This document shows positions 1 to 11,480 of a stretch of 64,000 nucleotides of DNA, in pieces. The notes beneath the pieces were generated by a model, which was not told where the DNA came from, made no database searches, and worked only from the letters and a program-made list of their open reading frames with translations. The stretch's first letter is position 1. Every line of letters starts with the position of its first letter. Origin of the DNA: Hanleya hanleyi (Eukaryota > Mollusca > Polyplacophora > Lepidopleurida > Hanleyidae); assembly GCA_036873755.1 (NCBI GenBank), contig JAVTVY010033733.1:1-64000 (forward strand). The letters are read 5' to 3'. Made by a program: the position numbers and the translations under genes.

Positions 1-75
1 CTTTGACCCTGGCGCGCAAAGGTTTCCACCGCACCGCGGTGGAAACCTTTACACCGCGCGCGCCGGGGTCAAAGG
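1..75. repeat. Imperfect palindrome at window start
   Basis: The left arm (1-32) and right arm (about 38-75) are inverted copies centred on ACCGCGGT. Both contain the run AAAGGTTTCCACCGC or its complement, and both end in CTTTGACC or its complement. It is followed directly by 68-88, which recurs in inverted form at 55741-55761 beside another virus-like element. I infer that this is part of a terminal repeat of the Polinton-like remnant to its right. The window edge prevents seeing whether it extends further. Confidence 0.7.
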
Positions 76-396
76 TCAGTTCCGGTCACCTTTAGCGACG
101 TACACCAAACAGAAGCGTAGTCACAGAAACAGAAGCGAGTATTTAAAATCCGTCACAGAGCTCTCGTCCAATCAGAAGCGAGTATTTTGACCCGGTGCAT
201 TATGGGACATATCCAAGATGGCGGTTCCAAAATGGCGGATCCAACATGGCGGCTCCAAAATGGCGGTGTATGAGAGCTTCTGGACATGGACCTGATAGAA
301 GTCTGGAATGGTGGAACATTCGTAAACATTCGGGCACTTTTACATCCGGGGACTTTTACATCCGAAGAGACACGGAAGTGCCCGAACATGATATCA

Positions 397-459
397 GCTA
401 GCGTGCTATAAAAGGGAAGCGGTCTGGCCGTTTCATCAGACACTCTGTCAACCACCAAG
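397..459 (+). promoter_or_regulatory. TATA promoter of zinc-finger copy 1
   Basis: TATAAAAG at 407-414 lies 46 nt before the ATG at 460. The 63-nt block up to the ATG is nearly identical to 1534-1596 in front of copy 2. This conservation between broken genes shows the promoter was duplicated with the gene. A similar CTATAAAAGGGG box precedes the CARD gene at 51593. Confidence 0.7.
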
Positions 460-1357
460 ATGTTCACTTGTACTACGTGCTCGAAATCATTCACTCGTCT
501 GCACGACTTGCGCCGCCATGAGGCTACCAAGCACGAAGGAACCGCCCGGTATAACTGTACGATATGTACACTGTCGTTTCAGCGCCCGGATCATTTACAG
601 CGCCACACACGTGCACGCCATGAAGTACCCAAGCGTCCATGCGAAGAATGTGGTCGGCTTTTCAAACTGACCAGTCAGTTGCTGGGACACCAACGCACAC
701 GACACCCTGTTCCGCAGCCACGTTTGCAGATAGAAGAGCCCGTAGGCATCAATATCGAAACAGGGGGAACTCCCACCCATCGCACGAGGGCCGATGATGA
801 TGATGTCGCCCTAATTCAACAGTCAAATTCCGACGACAAGACCTTGGGCCAGATTTTGTACGACGTGGAGGGCAAAGTACACTTCGTGGACGAAGCCATA
901 AATGTTCCCAGCGATCTGTTACACGAAGACCATCCAGTGAGTGACATTTAACGGCGCCATTGGCCCATGATCAGGCACTGTTTCTACCGTCATCGCCCTA
1001 TTCAAGATATCTACAATTTCCGACTGACCGACCTCGCCCGTCTACGTAGCTACGTAGAAGCCATCTTCAAAGATCAAACTACAGCCTTCAAATTGAATCT
1101 GGCGTTTGGTTATGTGCTGCAGCATAAAGAGACAGTCCAAGTCCGATATTTTTACCCAAGCAGTAACATCCGGGTATTTGACCAACCGTTTACCATCATT
1201 AACCGAGTGTCGCTAGAGACGATGCTGGAGAAACTGGACACCGTGGATCCCTTGGAATGGGCCCAACAACAACGCCCCAACACCAAGTGGACAGTGGAGA
1301 GTGTGACCAATGTTACGTTTTTCGTTACCAAGCTGACCGACCACTCCCATCGGCTGA
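460..1357 (+). pseudogene. Three-finger C2H2 protein, copy 1 (nonsense mutation)
   Basis: The ATG at 460 follows the TATA box. Three C2H2 fingers occupy residues about 3-24, 32-54 and 60-81 (CTTC...H..H, CTIC...H..H, CEEC...H..H). A variable linker and a conserved C-terminal domain follow, including the stretches YNFRLTDLARLRSYV and QRPNTKWTVESVTNVTFF. Codon 164 (949-951) is TAA where copy 2 has a tyrosine codon, and the same frame continues afterwards to 1377. A 1-nt shift near 1345 hides the shared terminal motif PIG-stop (TGA at 1355). I infer a DNA-binding accessory protein of a Polinton-like element; its function is not known to me. Confidence 0.7.
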
Positions 1358-1533
1358 ATGCGTCACTCATGCACTGATGAATACCATAACATGCCGTACA
1401 TACTCTATATGTCTACATGTTGATCGTTGACGGTACGGAGGTGACCGAAGAGACACGGATGTTACCGAAGATGTCAAGGCTCGGCCCTCGACTTGGGGAT
1501 AGTTGAACTGAGTGTGCTAAAAATAGATCACCA

Positions 1534-1596
1534 GCTAGCGTGCTATAAAAGGGAAGCGGCCTGGACGTTTCATCAGACACTCTGTCAACCACCAAG
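1534..1596 (+). promoter_or_regulatory. TATA promoter of zinc-finger copy 2
   Basis: TATAAAAG at 1544-1551 lies 46 nt before the ATG at 1597, the same spacing as in copy 1, and the surrounding 63 nt are almost identical to 397-459. Confidence 0.7.
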
Positions 1597-2519
1597 ATGT
1601 TCACTTGCACAACTTGCCAGAAGCTGTTTACTCGTCTAGATAAGTTACGACGCCACGAGGCCTCCATCCACAACGATGCCCGGTATACTTGTATAATCTG
1701 CGCACGGTCATTCAATCGGAAGGATCATTTACTGCGTCATGAGAAGGTACTCCACGCGGGTGCGACGGTACTATGTAATGATTGTGGTCGACTCTTCAAA
1801 CGGCCCAGTCGGTTTAGACAGCACCAACGTTTGATGCATGCCCCGTCTCTACGGTTTGGGCGACAACTTTCCACTAAAGAGGGGCCGCGGAAGGTCAGAC
1901 CCAGTGAAGATGAACCCGGAGAGACGAACGCCACTGGTGATGCGATGACGAAGAGCCTGCCTATACCCACGGTCCAGGAGGGCCTGGATATCCAGCCGGA
2001 CCCCACCGTTACGGTTTCGAGTCATACGCCTGACAACATCGAACATTTTCTGGACGAGCCCATAAATGTTCCTAGCGATCTCTTACAGGGCGCCCATCCA
2101 GTGAGTGACATCTATCGGCGCCATTGGTCCATGATACGGCACTGTTTCCACCGTCATCGCCCTATTCAAGATATCTACAATTTCCGACTGACCGACCTCG
2201 CCCGTCTACGTAGCTACGTAGAAGCCATCTTCAAAGATCAAACTACGGCCTTCAAATTGAATCTGGCGTTTGGTTATGTGCTGCAGCATAAAGAGACAGT
2301 CCAAGTCCGATACTTTACCCGAGCAGTAACATCCAGGTATTTGACCAACCGTTTACCATCATTAACCGAGTGTCGCTAGAGACGATGCTGGAGAAACTGA
2401 ACACCGTGGATCCCTTGGAATGGGCCCGGTTGCAACGCCCCAACACCAAGTGGACAGTGGACAGTGTGACCAATGTTACGTTCTTCGTGACCAAGCTGAC
2501 CGACCAACCCATCGGGTGA
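1597..2519 (+). pseudogene. Three-finger C2H2 protein, copy 2 (frameshifted)
   Basis: This is a tandem duplicate of 460-1357, offset 1137 nt. The fingers are CTTC/H..H, CIIC/H..H and CNDC/H..H. The linker after the third finger is longer and diverged, while the C-terminal domain is nearly identical at nucleotide level. Copy 2 keeps the tyrosine codon where copy 1 has its stop, but has lost one nucleotide near 2312, so the reading frame ends at 2379. Beyond the lesion the domain continues in another frame to PIG-stop at 2517-2519. Both copies, and a third fragment, stop at the same place, which suggests the ancestral protein ended there at roughly 300 residues. Confidence 0.7.
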
Positions 2520-2535
2520 ATGTATTCACCCAGGC

Positions 2536-3072
2536 ACTGATAGATACTCAGAATGCACAAGCAACTATCTGAGGATATGTTGCCTCAACGGTATCCTGGG
2601 CTGCCCGATGATGATTAGAATAAACGGTTCAAAGCGAACATGGCCGAAGATGGAACTTTCTGAAATGAAGACTTCTGATTGGACAAGAATACATCTAACG
2701 GACAGGAACGAATATGACAGATGCAAATGGTGGCCTCTGATTGGACAAGTCTTCTTGAATTGTAACACCAAGTGGATAGTGGAGATAATGACCAATGTTG
2801 CGTTCTTCGTGGTTAAACTGACCACCACCTCCATCGGATGAAAGTATTCACCCATGCACTGATAGATACTCAGAATGCGCAAACAACTATCTGAGGATAT
2901 GTTGCCTCAACGGTATCCTGGCCTGCCCGACGATGATTAGAATAAACGGTTCAGATGGCACTTTCTGAAATGGAGACTTCTGATTGGACAAGAATACATC
3001 TAACGGACAGGAACGAATATGAAACATGCAAATGGTGGCCTCTGATTGGATAAGAATCTTCTTGAATTGTAA
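2536..3072 (+). repeat. Tandem 3'-flank repeats with third gene fragment
   Basis: Two units, 2536-2760 and 2858-3072 (period about 322), share the same sequence from CTGATAGATACTCAG through AGAATAAACGG to GGTGGCCTCTGATTGG. Between them, 2760-2841 encodes the last 25 residues of the zinc-finger gene's C-terminal domain (NTKWIVEIMTNVAFF) with the same terminal stop. AATAAA occurs in each unit as a possible polyadenylation signal. A (GTT)n-rich stretch follows at 3148-3200. Confidence 0.65.
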
Positions 3073-3234
3073 ATATACCCAACGCGGCTCCCCCAGCGTG
3101 GGTATGATGTAACATTGGGGAAAATAAACTATATGAAAAAAACTTCTTGTTGTTGTTGTTCTCTCATGTGTCATCCTTGTTGTTGTTGTTGTTCTCTCTC
3201 TGGTCTATATCATGGCGTTATGTTAGAGTGTTAA

Positions 3235-3365
3235 GGTGTAACGACGGGCGTTGACGGGCATCACCGCATTTCGAAGAATTAGTGACAATTCCATGGAATA
3301 TCAGAGCTTCTGAGCTATTTCACCAGGGCGTTGAAGCATTAAGAATGGTGTTGGTGGGCGTTGCT
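3235..3365 (-). repeat. Dispersed repeat, copy 1
   Basis: This block (GGGCGTTGACGGGC ... TTCCATGGAAT ... GAGCTTCTGAGCTATTT ... CAGGGCGTTG) matches the reverse complement of 19490-19620. No coding capacity is seen. Its identity as a transposon end is an inference. Confidence 0.6.
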
Positions 3366-3369
3366 ACAA

Positions 3370-4840
3370 GATGACACCTCACACGGTCCATTTGGACCGC
3401 GGATGGTCCATCTCTACACCAAATAACATCCTTCACTGCTAAAAAAGGCCCACTTTCGCTACAACTTGTACTAATGACGTCACCAATGACGTCACAGATG
3501 CTATAAATATCCCTGAAATCAGGGTCTATACTCCGAGAGCTACAACATGATACCCCACACGACGCATTCGCAACGCGGATGGTCCATCTCTACACCAAAT
3601 ACCTTCCTGCACTGCCCCAAAAGGCTCACTTTCGCTAATACTCCTACTGATGACGTCATCGATGACGTCACAGATGCTTCGGACATGCCTCAATTCGGAA
3701 TGTACACCCCGAGAGCTACAAAATGACACCTCACACGACGCATTCGGACTAAGGATGGTGCATCTCTACACCAAACTCACCCTCACGCACCCACAAAATG
3801 TCCACTTTCGCTACTACTCGTACCGATGACGTCATCAATGACGTCACAGATGACGCGGACACCCCTCAAATCGGAATGTACACCCCGAGAACTACAAGAT
3901 GACACCTTCCAGGACGCATTCGAACCGTGAATAGCCCATCTCGACCCCAAATACCTTCATGTACTGCCAGAAAATGTCCACTTTCGCTACTACTCGTACC
4001 GATGACGTCACCGATGACGCGAACATCCCGCAAATCGGAATGTACACCCCGAGAACTACAAGATGACACCTTCGAGGACGCATTCGAACCGTGAATAGCC
4101 CATCTCGATCCCAAATACCTTCATGTACTGCCCGAAAATGTCCACTTTCGCTACTACTCGTACCGATGACGTCACCGATGACGTCACAGATGACGCGGAC
4201 ATCCCTCAAATCGGAATGTACACCCCGAGAACTACAAGATGACACCTTCCAGGACGCATTCGAACCGTGAATAGCCCATCTCGACCCCAAATACCTTCAT
4301 GTACTGCCCGAAAATGGCCACTTTCGCTACTACTCGTACCGATGACGTCACCGATGACGTCACAGATGACGCGAACATCCCTTAAATCGGAGTGTACACC
4401 CCGAGAACTACAAGATGACACCTTTCAGGACGCATTCGAACCGTGATTAGCCCATCTCGACCCCAAATAACTTCCTTCGCTGCCCCAAAATGGCCACTTT
4501 ACTTACTACAACCAACTGCGCATGCGCAGATTAACGCGACATGCATTCAAAAACACACCATTCTGACTCTACCCCACACAAGCTTCACTTTGACACCTCA
4601 CACGACCCATTCGAACCGTGATTAGCTCATCTCTAACCCAAACACACCCCTACATAGCACCCAAAATGCCTGTTTTCTATACTACGGCCAGACTGCGCAT
4701 GCGCAGACTATTGAACACGGACGAACCATTAGTGTAGTCAAGTGCTCCTCCACGAGAGCTTCAAAATAAGACCTCACTCGACCCCATTGGACCATGAGTG
4801 GCCCACCTAGACTCCAACATGTCCACCCCGTATGGGCCTA
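3370..4840 (+). repeat. 176-bp satellite array with paired TGACGTCA palindromes
   Basis: The landmark GAGAGCTACAA / GAGAACTACAAG recurs at about 3535, 3711, 3887, 4050, 4227 and 4402, giving a period near 176 bp (one unit is 163). Most units hold one or two TGACGTCA sites separated by a few bases, followed by CACAGATG. The last, more diverged units (4443-4840) lose these sites and gain CTGCGCATGCGCAG. Reading frames here are shadows of the period. The array is related to those at 6350-7275 and 10560-11480. Confidence 0.85.
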
Positions 4841-4869
4841 TACACCCATAGCCATGCAGTATAGGCCTA

Positions 4870-6050
4870 TGGGCCTACCCAGGCCTCGGTGACTTTTTTC
4901 AAAAATTTCACCGATTCGCTCCGCAACACTTCCTATCGTGTTCTAAATGACGAGACGAGTAAAACGAGACCCCACAACCCTACCGCAAATGTATAGAAGT
5001 GGGTTTCCCAGTAGGATAAACATTGAACCTATACCCCAGTATGGGTCTATATGGGGCTCGGTGACTTTTTTCAAAAATTTCACCGATTCGCACGGGGACA
5101 CTTCCTATCATGTTCTAAATGACGAGACGAGTAAAACGAGACCCCACAACCCTACCGCAAATGTATAGAAGTACGTTTCCCAGGGGGACAAACATCGATC
5201 CTATACCCTCAGTATGGGACTATATGAGGCTATATCGTACTTTTTCAAAAATTTCACCGATTCGCACGGGGACACTTCCTATCATGTTCTAAATGACGAG
5301 ACGAGTAAAACGAGACCCCACAACCCTACCGCAAATGTATAGAAGTACGTTTCCCAGGGGGACAAACATTGATCCTATACCCTCAGTATGGGACTATATG
5401 GGGTTCGGTGACTTTTTTCAAAAATTTCACCGATTCGCACGGGGACACTTCCTATCATGTTCTAAATGACGAGACGAGTAAAACGAGACCTCACAACCCT
5501 ACCGCAAATGTATAGAAGTACGTTTCCCAGGGGGACAAACATCGGTCCTATACCCTCAGTATGGGACTATATGAGGCTATATCGTACTTTTTCAAAAATT
5601 TCACCGATTCGCACGGGGACACTTCCTATCATGTTCTAAATGACGAGACGAGTAAAACGCGACCCCACAACCCTACCGCAAATGCATAGAAGTACGTTTC
5701 CCAGGGGACAAACATCGATCCTATACCCTCAGTATGGGACTATATGAGGCTATATCGTACTTTTTCAAAAATTTCACCGATTCGCACGGGGACACTTCCT
5801 ATCATGTTCTAAATGACGAGACGAGTAAAACGAGACCCCACAACCCTACCGCAAATGTATAGAAGTACGTTTCCCAGGGGGACAAACATTGATCCTATAC
5901 CCTCAGTATGGGACTATATGGGGTTCGGTGACTTTTTCAAAAATTTCACCGATTCGCACGGGGACACTTCCTATCATGTTCTAAATGACGAGACGAGTAA
6001 AACGAGACCCCACAACCCTACCGCAAATGTATAGAAGTACGTTTCCCAGG
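4870..6050 (+). repeat. 173-bp satellite array
   Basis: CACCGATTCG recurs at 4909, 5081, 5255, 5428, 5602, 5775 and 5947, a period of 172-174 bp over seven units. Units share ACTTCCTATCATGTTC and GACGAGACGAGTAAAACG and are highly alike. Alternate units end in either GGGGTTCGGTGAC or GAGGCTATATCGTAC, a hint of a two-unit higher-order pattern. The sequence is unrelated to the flanking 176/152-bp satellites. Confidence 0.85.
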
Positions 6051-6051
6051 A

Positions 6052-6300
6052 TGGTCCTATACCTCCCATACCCCATATAGGCATTTTCCCGTAATTTAGG
6101 ATAAAGTCCGTATTCCGTATTTTTTCAGGAAAATTTTTACATACACCCACCCTGGAACTAGGGGAAGATAACTCTGTTGATAGACAAGCCCCGTTAAGCC
6201 CGGCGACCTATATACCCCTCATACCCCATATAGGCATTTTCCCAGGTTTTTCGATAAAGTCCGTGTTCCGTATTTTTTTTTTCAGGAAAAATTTTACATG
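6052..6300 (+). repeat. Two-copy tandem repeat
   Basis: The block CCCATACCCCATATAGGCAT ... GATAAAGTCCGT ... TTTCAGGAAAA occurs at 6064-6140 and again at 6218-6297, a period of about 155 bp. It bridges the 173-bp and 152-bp arrays. No gene is seen. Confidence 0.6.
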
Positions 6301-6349
6301 CAGCCATCAAATACCCCTTCACCTAGGCTTCACGTTGATACCTCACTCG

Positions 6350-7275
6350 ACCCCATTCGACCATTAGGGGCTCCCCTAGATGCCAAAACGTCTATTTTCA
6401 TACCCTTGGGCCACCGCGCATGCGCAGAATGACCCTAATTCAACCCCACACCCAGTCCATCAGATGCCCCTTCATGAATGCTTCACTTTGATACCTCACT
6501 CGATCCCATTGGACCATTAGGGGCTCCCCTAGCTCCAAAAAGGCTATTTTCATGCCCTTGGGCCACCGCGCATGCGCAGAAGGCCGATATGTCAACCCCA
6601 CACCCAGTCCATCAGATGCCCCTTCACGAATGCTTCACTTTGATACCTCACTCGACCCCATTGGACCATTAGGGGCTCCCCTAGCTCCAAAACGTCTATT
6701 TCCATACCCTTGGGTCACCGCGCATGCGCAGAATGCCGATATTTCAACCCCACGCCCAGTCCATCAGATGCCCCTTCACGAATGCTTCACTTTGATACCT
6801 CCTACGACTCCATTGGCCCATTAGGGACTCCCCTAGCTCCAAAACCGCTATTTCCATACCCTTGGGCCACCGCGCATGCGCAGAATGCCGATATTTCAAC
6901 CCCACACCCAGCCCATCAGATGCCCCTTCACGAATGCTTCACATCGATACCTCACTCGACCCCATTGGTCCATTAGGGGCTTCCCTAGCTCCAAAACGTA
7001 TATTTCCATACCCTTGGGCCTCCGCGCATGCGCAGAATGCCGATAGTTCAACCCCGCGCCCAGCCCATCAGATGACCCTTCATGAATGCTTCACTTTGAT
7101 ACCTCACTCGACCCCATCGGTCAACTAGGGGCTCCCATAGCTCCAAAAAGGCTATTTTCATACCCTTCGGCCGCCGCGCATGCGCAGAAGGCCGATATGT
7201 CAACCCCACACCCAACCCATTAGATGCCCCTTCACCTAAGCTTCACTTTGATACCTCACTCGACCCCATCGGACC
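6350..7275 (+). repeat. 152-bp satellite array with GCGCATGCGC in every unit
   Basis: GCGCATGCGC occurs at 6416, 6568, 6720, 6872, 7024 and 7176, an exact 152-bp spacing. Each unit also holds GATACCTCACTCGACCCCAT and CCATTAGGGGCTCCCCTAG. The palindrome matches the core of the animal NRF1 consensus. The sequence is a subfamily of the 176-bp satellite (shared CTCAC.CGACC..TTCGA.CC.T). Open frames across it are periodic artefacts. Confidence 0.85.
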
Positions 7276-7500
7276 ATTTTATCTAGGGACTACTTTTTCT
7301 CCGCGGAAGCTTTTTCCCGAGACCGAATCACCGCCAAAACCGCGGCCAAACCGCATCACCGCGCATGAATACATTTTTTTTTTTTTTTTTTTGCCGGAAC
7401 TTTTTTTTTTTTTTTTTTTTGTCAATGCACACCCCCCCAATAACCCCCCAATGCCCGAGTTGTCTCCCTTGCATCCATAGTGTAGAGATGGCGCCACACC
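7276..7500. repeat. Low-complexity T-rich tract
   Basis: Two long poly-T runs (about 7374-7392 and 7401-7420) separated by GCCGGAAC follow the end of the satellite array. No gene is seen here or in 7500-7990. Confidence 0.6.
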
Positions 7501-7989
7501 CTCAATTGTGACGTCATTTTTACATCCGGGGGAAAAAGGCGATTAGTTGCTCTTATACTACTACTCACGGCCCACTACAATGCTTGGGCGAATATACTTC
7601 AAAATGAAGCAACGACACAGGTGGTAGACGATCCGAAAAGTTGTTTAACACATTAATAAAGCCAATCCCTTTATATGACAGTGCGGTTTGTGGTGACAGA
7701 AGCTTTTAGGGATTCAGATGGTTTCGAGCATGTACATCTAAAATTCACCAAAGAGTAGCTTGGAGTACATTCTCAAAGTACGAACACGGCATGTAGATTC
7801 GAACTTGGCCGACTTCCTCTTAAATTTGATATTTTGAAATGCATCCTAGAAACTCAGGGCTCCCAGGTGTATGATGTGTACTTAGGCACAATCAATTGTA
7901 GTTACTGGACTCCTCATCATCTGTGGATCTAGACATGTGTTCAATGAGAAATTCAACGAAAATCGAGATTCGTTGCGCTATACAGCGTC

Positions 7990-9117
7990 TTAGCCCTGTC
8001 TGGCCTGGGCATTTTGGGACCTGCCCTCCCCCCCCCCCCCGCTCCCCTCAGTAATTATTTTTCTTGCCCCGTGAGCTGCGGGGGGGGGGGGGTGCAACTT
8101 CCCACACTATACCCTTTGGTCAAATTGTACCAGAAAATGTAAAAGAAATCCAAGATGGCCGCTTTGATGACGTCAATTTTTCCGATTTTTTTATTAATGC
8201 AATTTCTCCGCAAATACTGCATGATAAATTAGTACCTCATGTGGTCGCCATCTTGAATTTGCCCATGATCCTCTACTCGGGGGTTATGCAAATAGGCTCA
8301 AAATGACCCCGATATAATAAACTATAAAGTCACGGGGTTTTCATATATTTTTCATATACCATTCCCCTGACAAGCTTATCGTCCTATCTTCAACGTCCAC
8401 CATATTTTGTATACCAATTTTTCTTAGCTATTATACCATATAGTCTTATTTGTAAATACAGAATAAGTGCCCACATGTTAGAAATTGAACGTGGTACATG
8501 TAGATACCAACAGTTAGACAGAAATGACAGACTTTGCAAACAATGTCCAAGTAAATTATGTCAATGAGAGTGCACATCACTTTATTCTGTGCCCCCTATA
8601 TATGTTCGCTATCGCTAAGGCTCGAGGGCTGAAAATTTCCACACTATATCTTTGGGTCAAACACTACAAGAAAATGTGAAAATAATCCAAGATGGCCGCC
8701 ATGATGACGTCAAACTGACGTCATTTTCAAAAAGAGCATTTTTGGACGATTATTCGGTCAAAATATTCGATTTTTTTATTTTTGTTTTTTCTCCGCAAAA
8801 ACTGCATGCTAAATTGATAAATAATAATCTGATATGAAATAAAGTAAGCTTTATCCACTTTTCCGTACAAAAAAGCAAAATTTTCGAAGAAATATGACGA
8901 AAACATCACTTTTTCTGGTACCCCCACATGACCGCCATTTTGAATTTGCCCATGATTCTCTGCTCGGGGGGTCATGCAAATAGGCTCAAAATGACCCCAA
9001 TATGACATTCTAAAAAGTCACGGAGCTTCAGCTCTCAAGTTTGTGTCGTTCCGGAGATACGAGCAAAAAACCAACGGGGCGGGGGGGCGGAAAGTGCCCA
9101 CCCCCCCAGGCCAGGTA
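7990..9117 (+). mobile_element. TTAA-associated MITE with inverted termini
   Basis: The left end CCCTGTCTGGCCTGGG (about 7993) pairs with the complement of the right end CCCAGGCCAGGTAGGG (about 9102-9117), with 14 of 16 bases agreeing, and the right end is followed by TTAA. The interior holds two related segments (8098-8340 and 8636-9010) with CACACTATA, AATCCAAGATGGCCGC, TGACGTCA and AATAGGCTCAAAATGACCCC. Related copies lie at 57562-58039 (inverted) and at the 62945 end. CCC termini and TTAA sites are typical of piggyBac-type non-autonomous elements. It contains no transposase. C and G homopolymer runs lie near the left end. Confidence 0.65.
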
Positions 9118-10559
9118 GGGTTAAAGGGTTAAAACTGCTAAATTCAGTAAGTTCAGTCATGTAGTGTGAAATATCATATCATGTGACTCTTGACTTTATT
9201 CTGCTTGTATTCATCTACATGTTTGGCACCTTGTTCTTCTTAATTGTATGACTATATTACCAGTCTACTCACTTCGTTGATGTGCAGATGTGGATCAGTT
9301 ACTATCGTGTTCACCTCCGAAAATCAATCAACGACCACGGGAAGGAACCCACTTTGCGGGTAAAGACCGGAAAGACAACGAGAATGCCCAAGGCTGATGT
9401 CTGACCATCGATGCAATGCCCACAGGTGATATTGATAGAAAGCCGAGGTAAAGCAACACTGATGGAGGGCATGTATAACCCTGAAAGAGTGAGGACCGTC
9501 TACTTGGACTGCGGGGGAGAGACCAGACCATCACCCTTCTGAGTAACGGTACTACTCGACATCAATCAGGCAGTACGTCAGTTCATGCCTCCAATGGATT
9601 CTTCCTACACAGTGGGAAAACACTTTAAAATCACCAAAAGTCCCTTTTTAGGACAACCATTCTTTGCGACAGAGAATTTCTTGTTAAGCACAATACGTAG
9701 CCCCATACCCTCACACCACAATAGGGAAGCCGGAGTCATTTGGTGCAATTCTCGTCTCCAAGCCTTCTGGCTCTCGGTATAGGATATGTGGACACAAGCT
9801 GGGAATATTGTCGGGGGTCACGTTTGATGAGATGCATTCCGGAAGATTAACATTAGAGTAAATGAAGGACATATACGATCGTATTCAGGGTCAGATAACT
9901 CTTGTTGGACCTAAACGCCAGGCTCCGAGCCATGCACCTTGATGTACTACAAAGCCAGACCAGTGTCAGTGGAACCAACAAGGGCTTTCGTGTCGTCCAG
10001 AACGAGATGCGCTTCTACACCCAGCAGCGGAATGCCTTCACCTTCTTCTACCCCAAAGGCAAAGCTCTCCCAGATGGTGTGACCACGACGTATCTGGATA
10101 TTTAGAGTGACGGATACTCTGAACTTCTGTCGTTGATGTTATAATAAGGGGAAATAACTGTTGTATACATGTTGTTTTCTTTGTAATGAAACTAAAACTG
10201 CTTTTTTATTACAACAATGTGATTTGGTTCTTTTTTTTTTTGCAAACCGTAGTTTACCAGATTACGAAAGGGCACGTAGACACCACTCAAATTTGCATAT
10301 GACCTTTGTGAGGTCGCATCAATGGCCCCGTATACGTCTCTTTATCCCTTTGCAAGTTGAAATTCTCCCATATTGACCCTTGACCTCTGAGTGCCCTTTG
10401 TGACGTCAATTCTGGATAAGTTTTTTTGGATGATTTGACGCACCTTTTCTTCTTACAGACTAATTTATGGTAGCAAGTTAGTAGTATATAAAGTGGACAT
10501 TGCCTCGCATTTACCTATCTGGGCTGAAGGTCACGGCCGCTATAATTCGGGCACCTTCG
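9118..10559. other. No supportable gene
   Basis: I see no repeat or convincing exon here. The best coding-like piece is 9902-10105 (plus; contains FRVVQNEMRFYTQQRNAF). It lacks an ATG near its start, has an in-frame stop immediately upstream, and I do not recognise it. It could be a decayed gene fragment. Confidence 0.4.
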
Positions 10560-11480
10560 GTCATGTATTTCTACAAAAAAAAACGAGCATTTGAGGTGGA
10601 AGTATTGAGGTAGTGGTGGTCATTTTTTCTTGTAGCCAGAACTATTGTGTGTGGGTATTAGGCAGGTCTGGGTGGCCGTTCTGTGGCCGAAAAGAGCCAT
10701 CCATGATCCAAATGGCCGTGTGAGGTGCCCTTTTGAAGCTCATGGAGTAGTCAGACTGGGGAGGTTTGCTGGTGAAGTCCCGTCAATCTGCGCATGGGCA
10801 ATACAAGAAAAAATATTTGAGGGGAGAGCTTTGGGGTAGTGTGTACATTTTTTCTTGTGGATCTTACTATGGGGTGTGGGTATTTGTGTTGTTTCCCCCC
10901 TCCCCCACCCCCTTTTTCTCATGCTGTAGAATACGATGGGAGGGGTCTCGGGGCAGTTGGTTGACTTTCGCTGAAAAGTTGTGATGTGCCTGCACAGTAC
11001 GCAGGCAGGCCCGCGGTGACCGTCTTGGAGTCTAGGGAGCCATCCTTGGTCCATATGGGCCGTGTCCGGTGCCCGTTTGATGCTTTCGTGGAGTAATCAG
11101 ATTGGCGTGGTTCATATTACAACTGCCGTTAATCTGCGGATGCGAAGTCGTGGAGTAGTACAGCGTTTGAGTGATCGTTTTAGGGACAAGGACCATCCGT
11201 GGTCCAAATGCCATATGCTGGGCGTCAATTCGAAACTGTCGTGCAGTAGTCAGACTGGGGTGGTTTGCAGTGGAACTTCCGTTAATCTGCGCATGCTTAG
11301 TCGGAAAATGTTAGAAGAAGGGCATTCGAGGAGGGAGTTTTTGGGTATAGGTAGACCTTCACTGGCCCAAATGGACTGCGCAGGGACAGTTTGAAGCTCT
11401 TGTCGGACATACGCACTTGTTGAGTAGTAGAGAAAGGGCAGTTGAGGTGGCAGTATTAAGATGTGGGCCATTCCGCTTAT
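10560..11480 (-). repeat. Degenerate satellite, inverted relative to 3370-4840
   Basis: About four to five diverged units of roughly 190 bp share CCAAATGG...GTG, GTAGTCAGACTGGGG and GTTAATCTGCGCATGC. The reverse complement contains CATTTGGACCACGGATGGTC and GCATGCGCAGATTAAC, which match 3390-3410 and 4514-4529. It is therefore the same superfamily on the opposite strand. Confidence 0.65.

Larger units (their letters stand above)
1..3170 (+). mobile_element. Polinton/Maverick-like element remnant (left part)
   Basis: This segment has terminal-like sequence at 1-90, the 20-mer AATCAGAAGCGAGTATTTTG at 170-189 (also at 50762 and, with changes, 51052 in the second element), two TATA-driven C2H2 genes and a tandemly repeated 3' flank with AATAAA signals. 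From memory, a related zinc-finger/C-terminal module occurs in virus-like elements of marine invertebrates; a profile search would settle this. No polymerase, integrase, protease or capsid gene is visible here, so the remnant is partial and non-functional. Confidence 0.5.

Noticed and set aside
6478..7128. Overlapping plus-strand frames in the 152-bp array
   Set aside because: They repeat with the satellite period, shift frame from unit to unit and resemble no protein.
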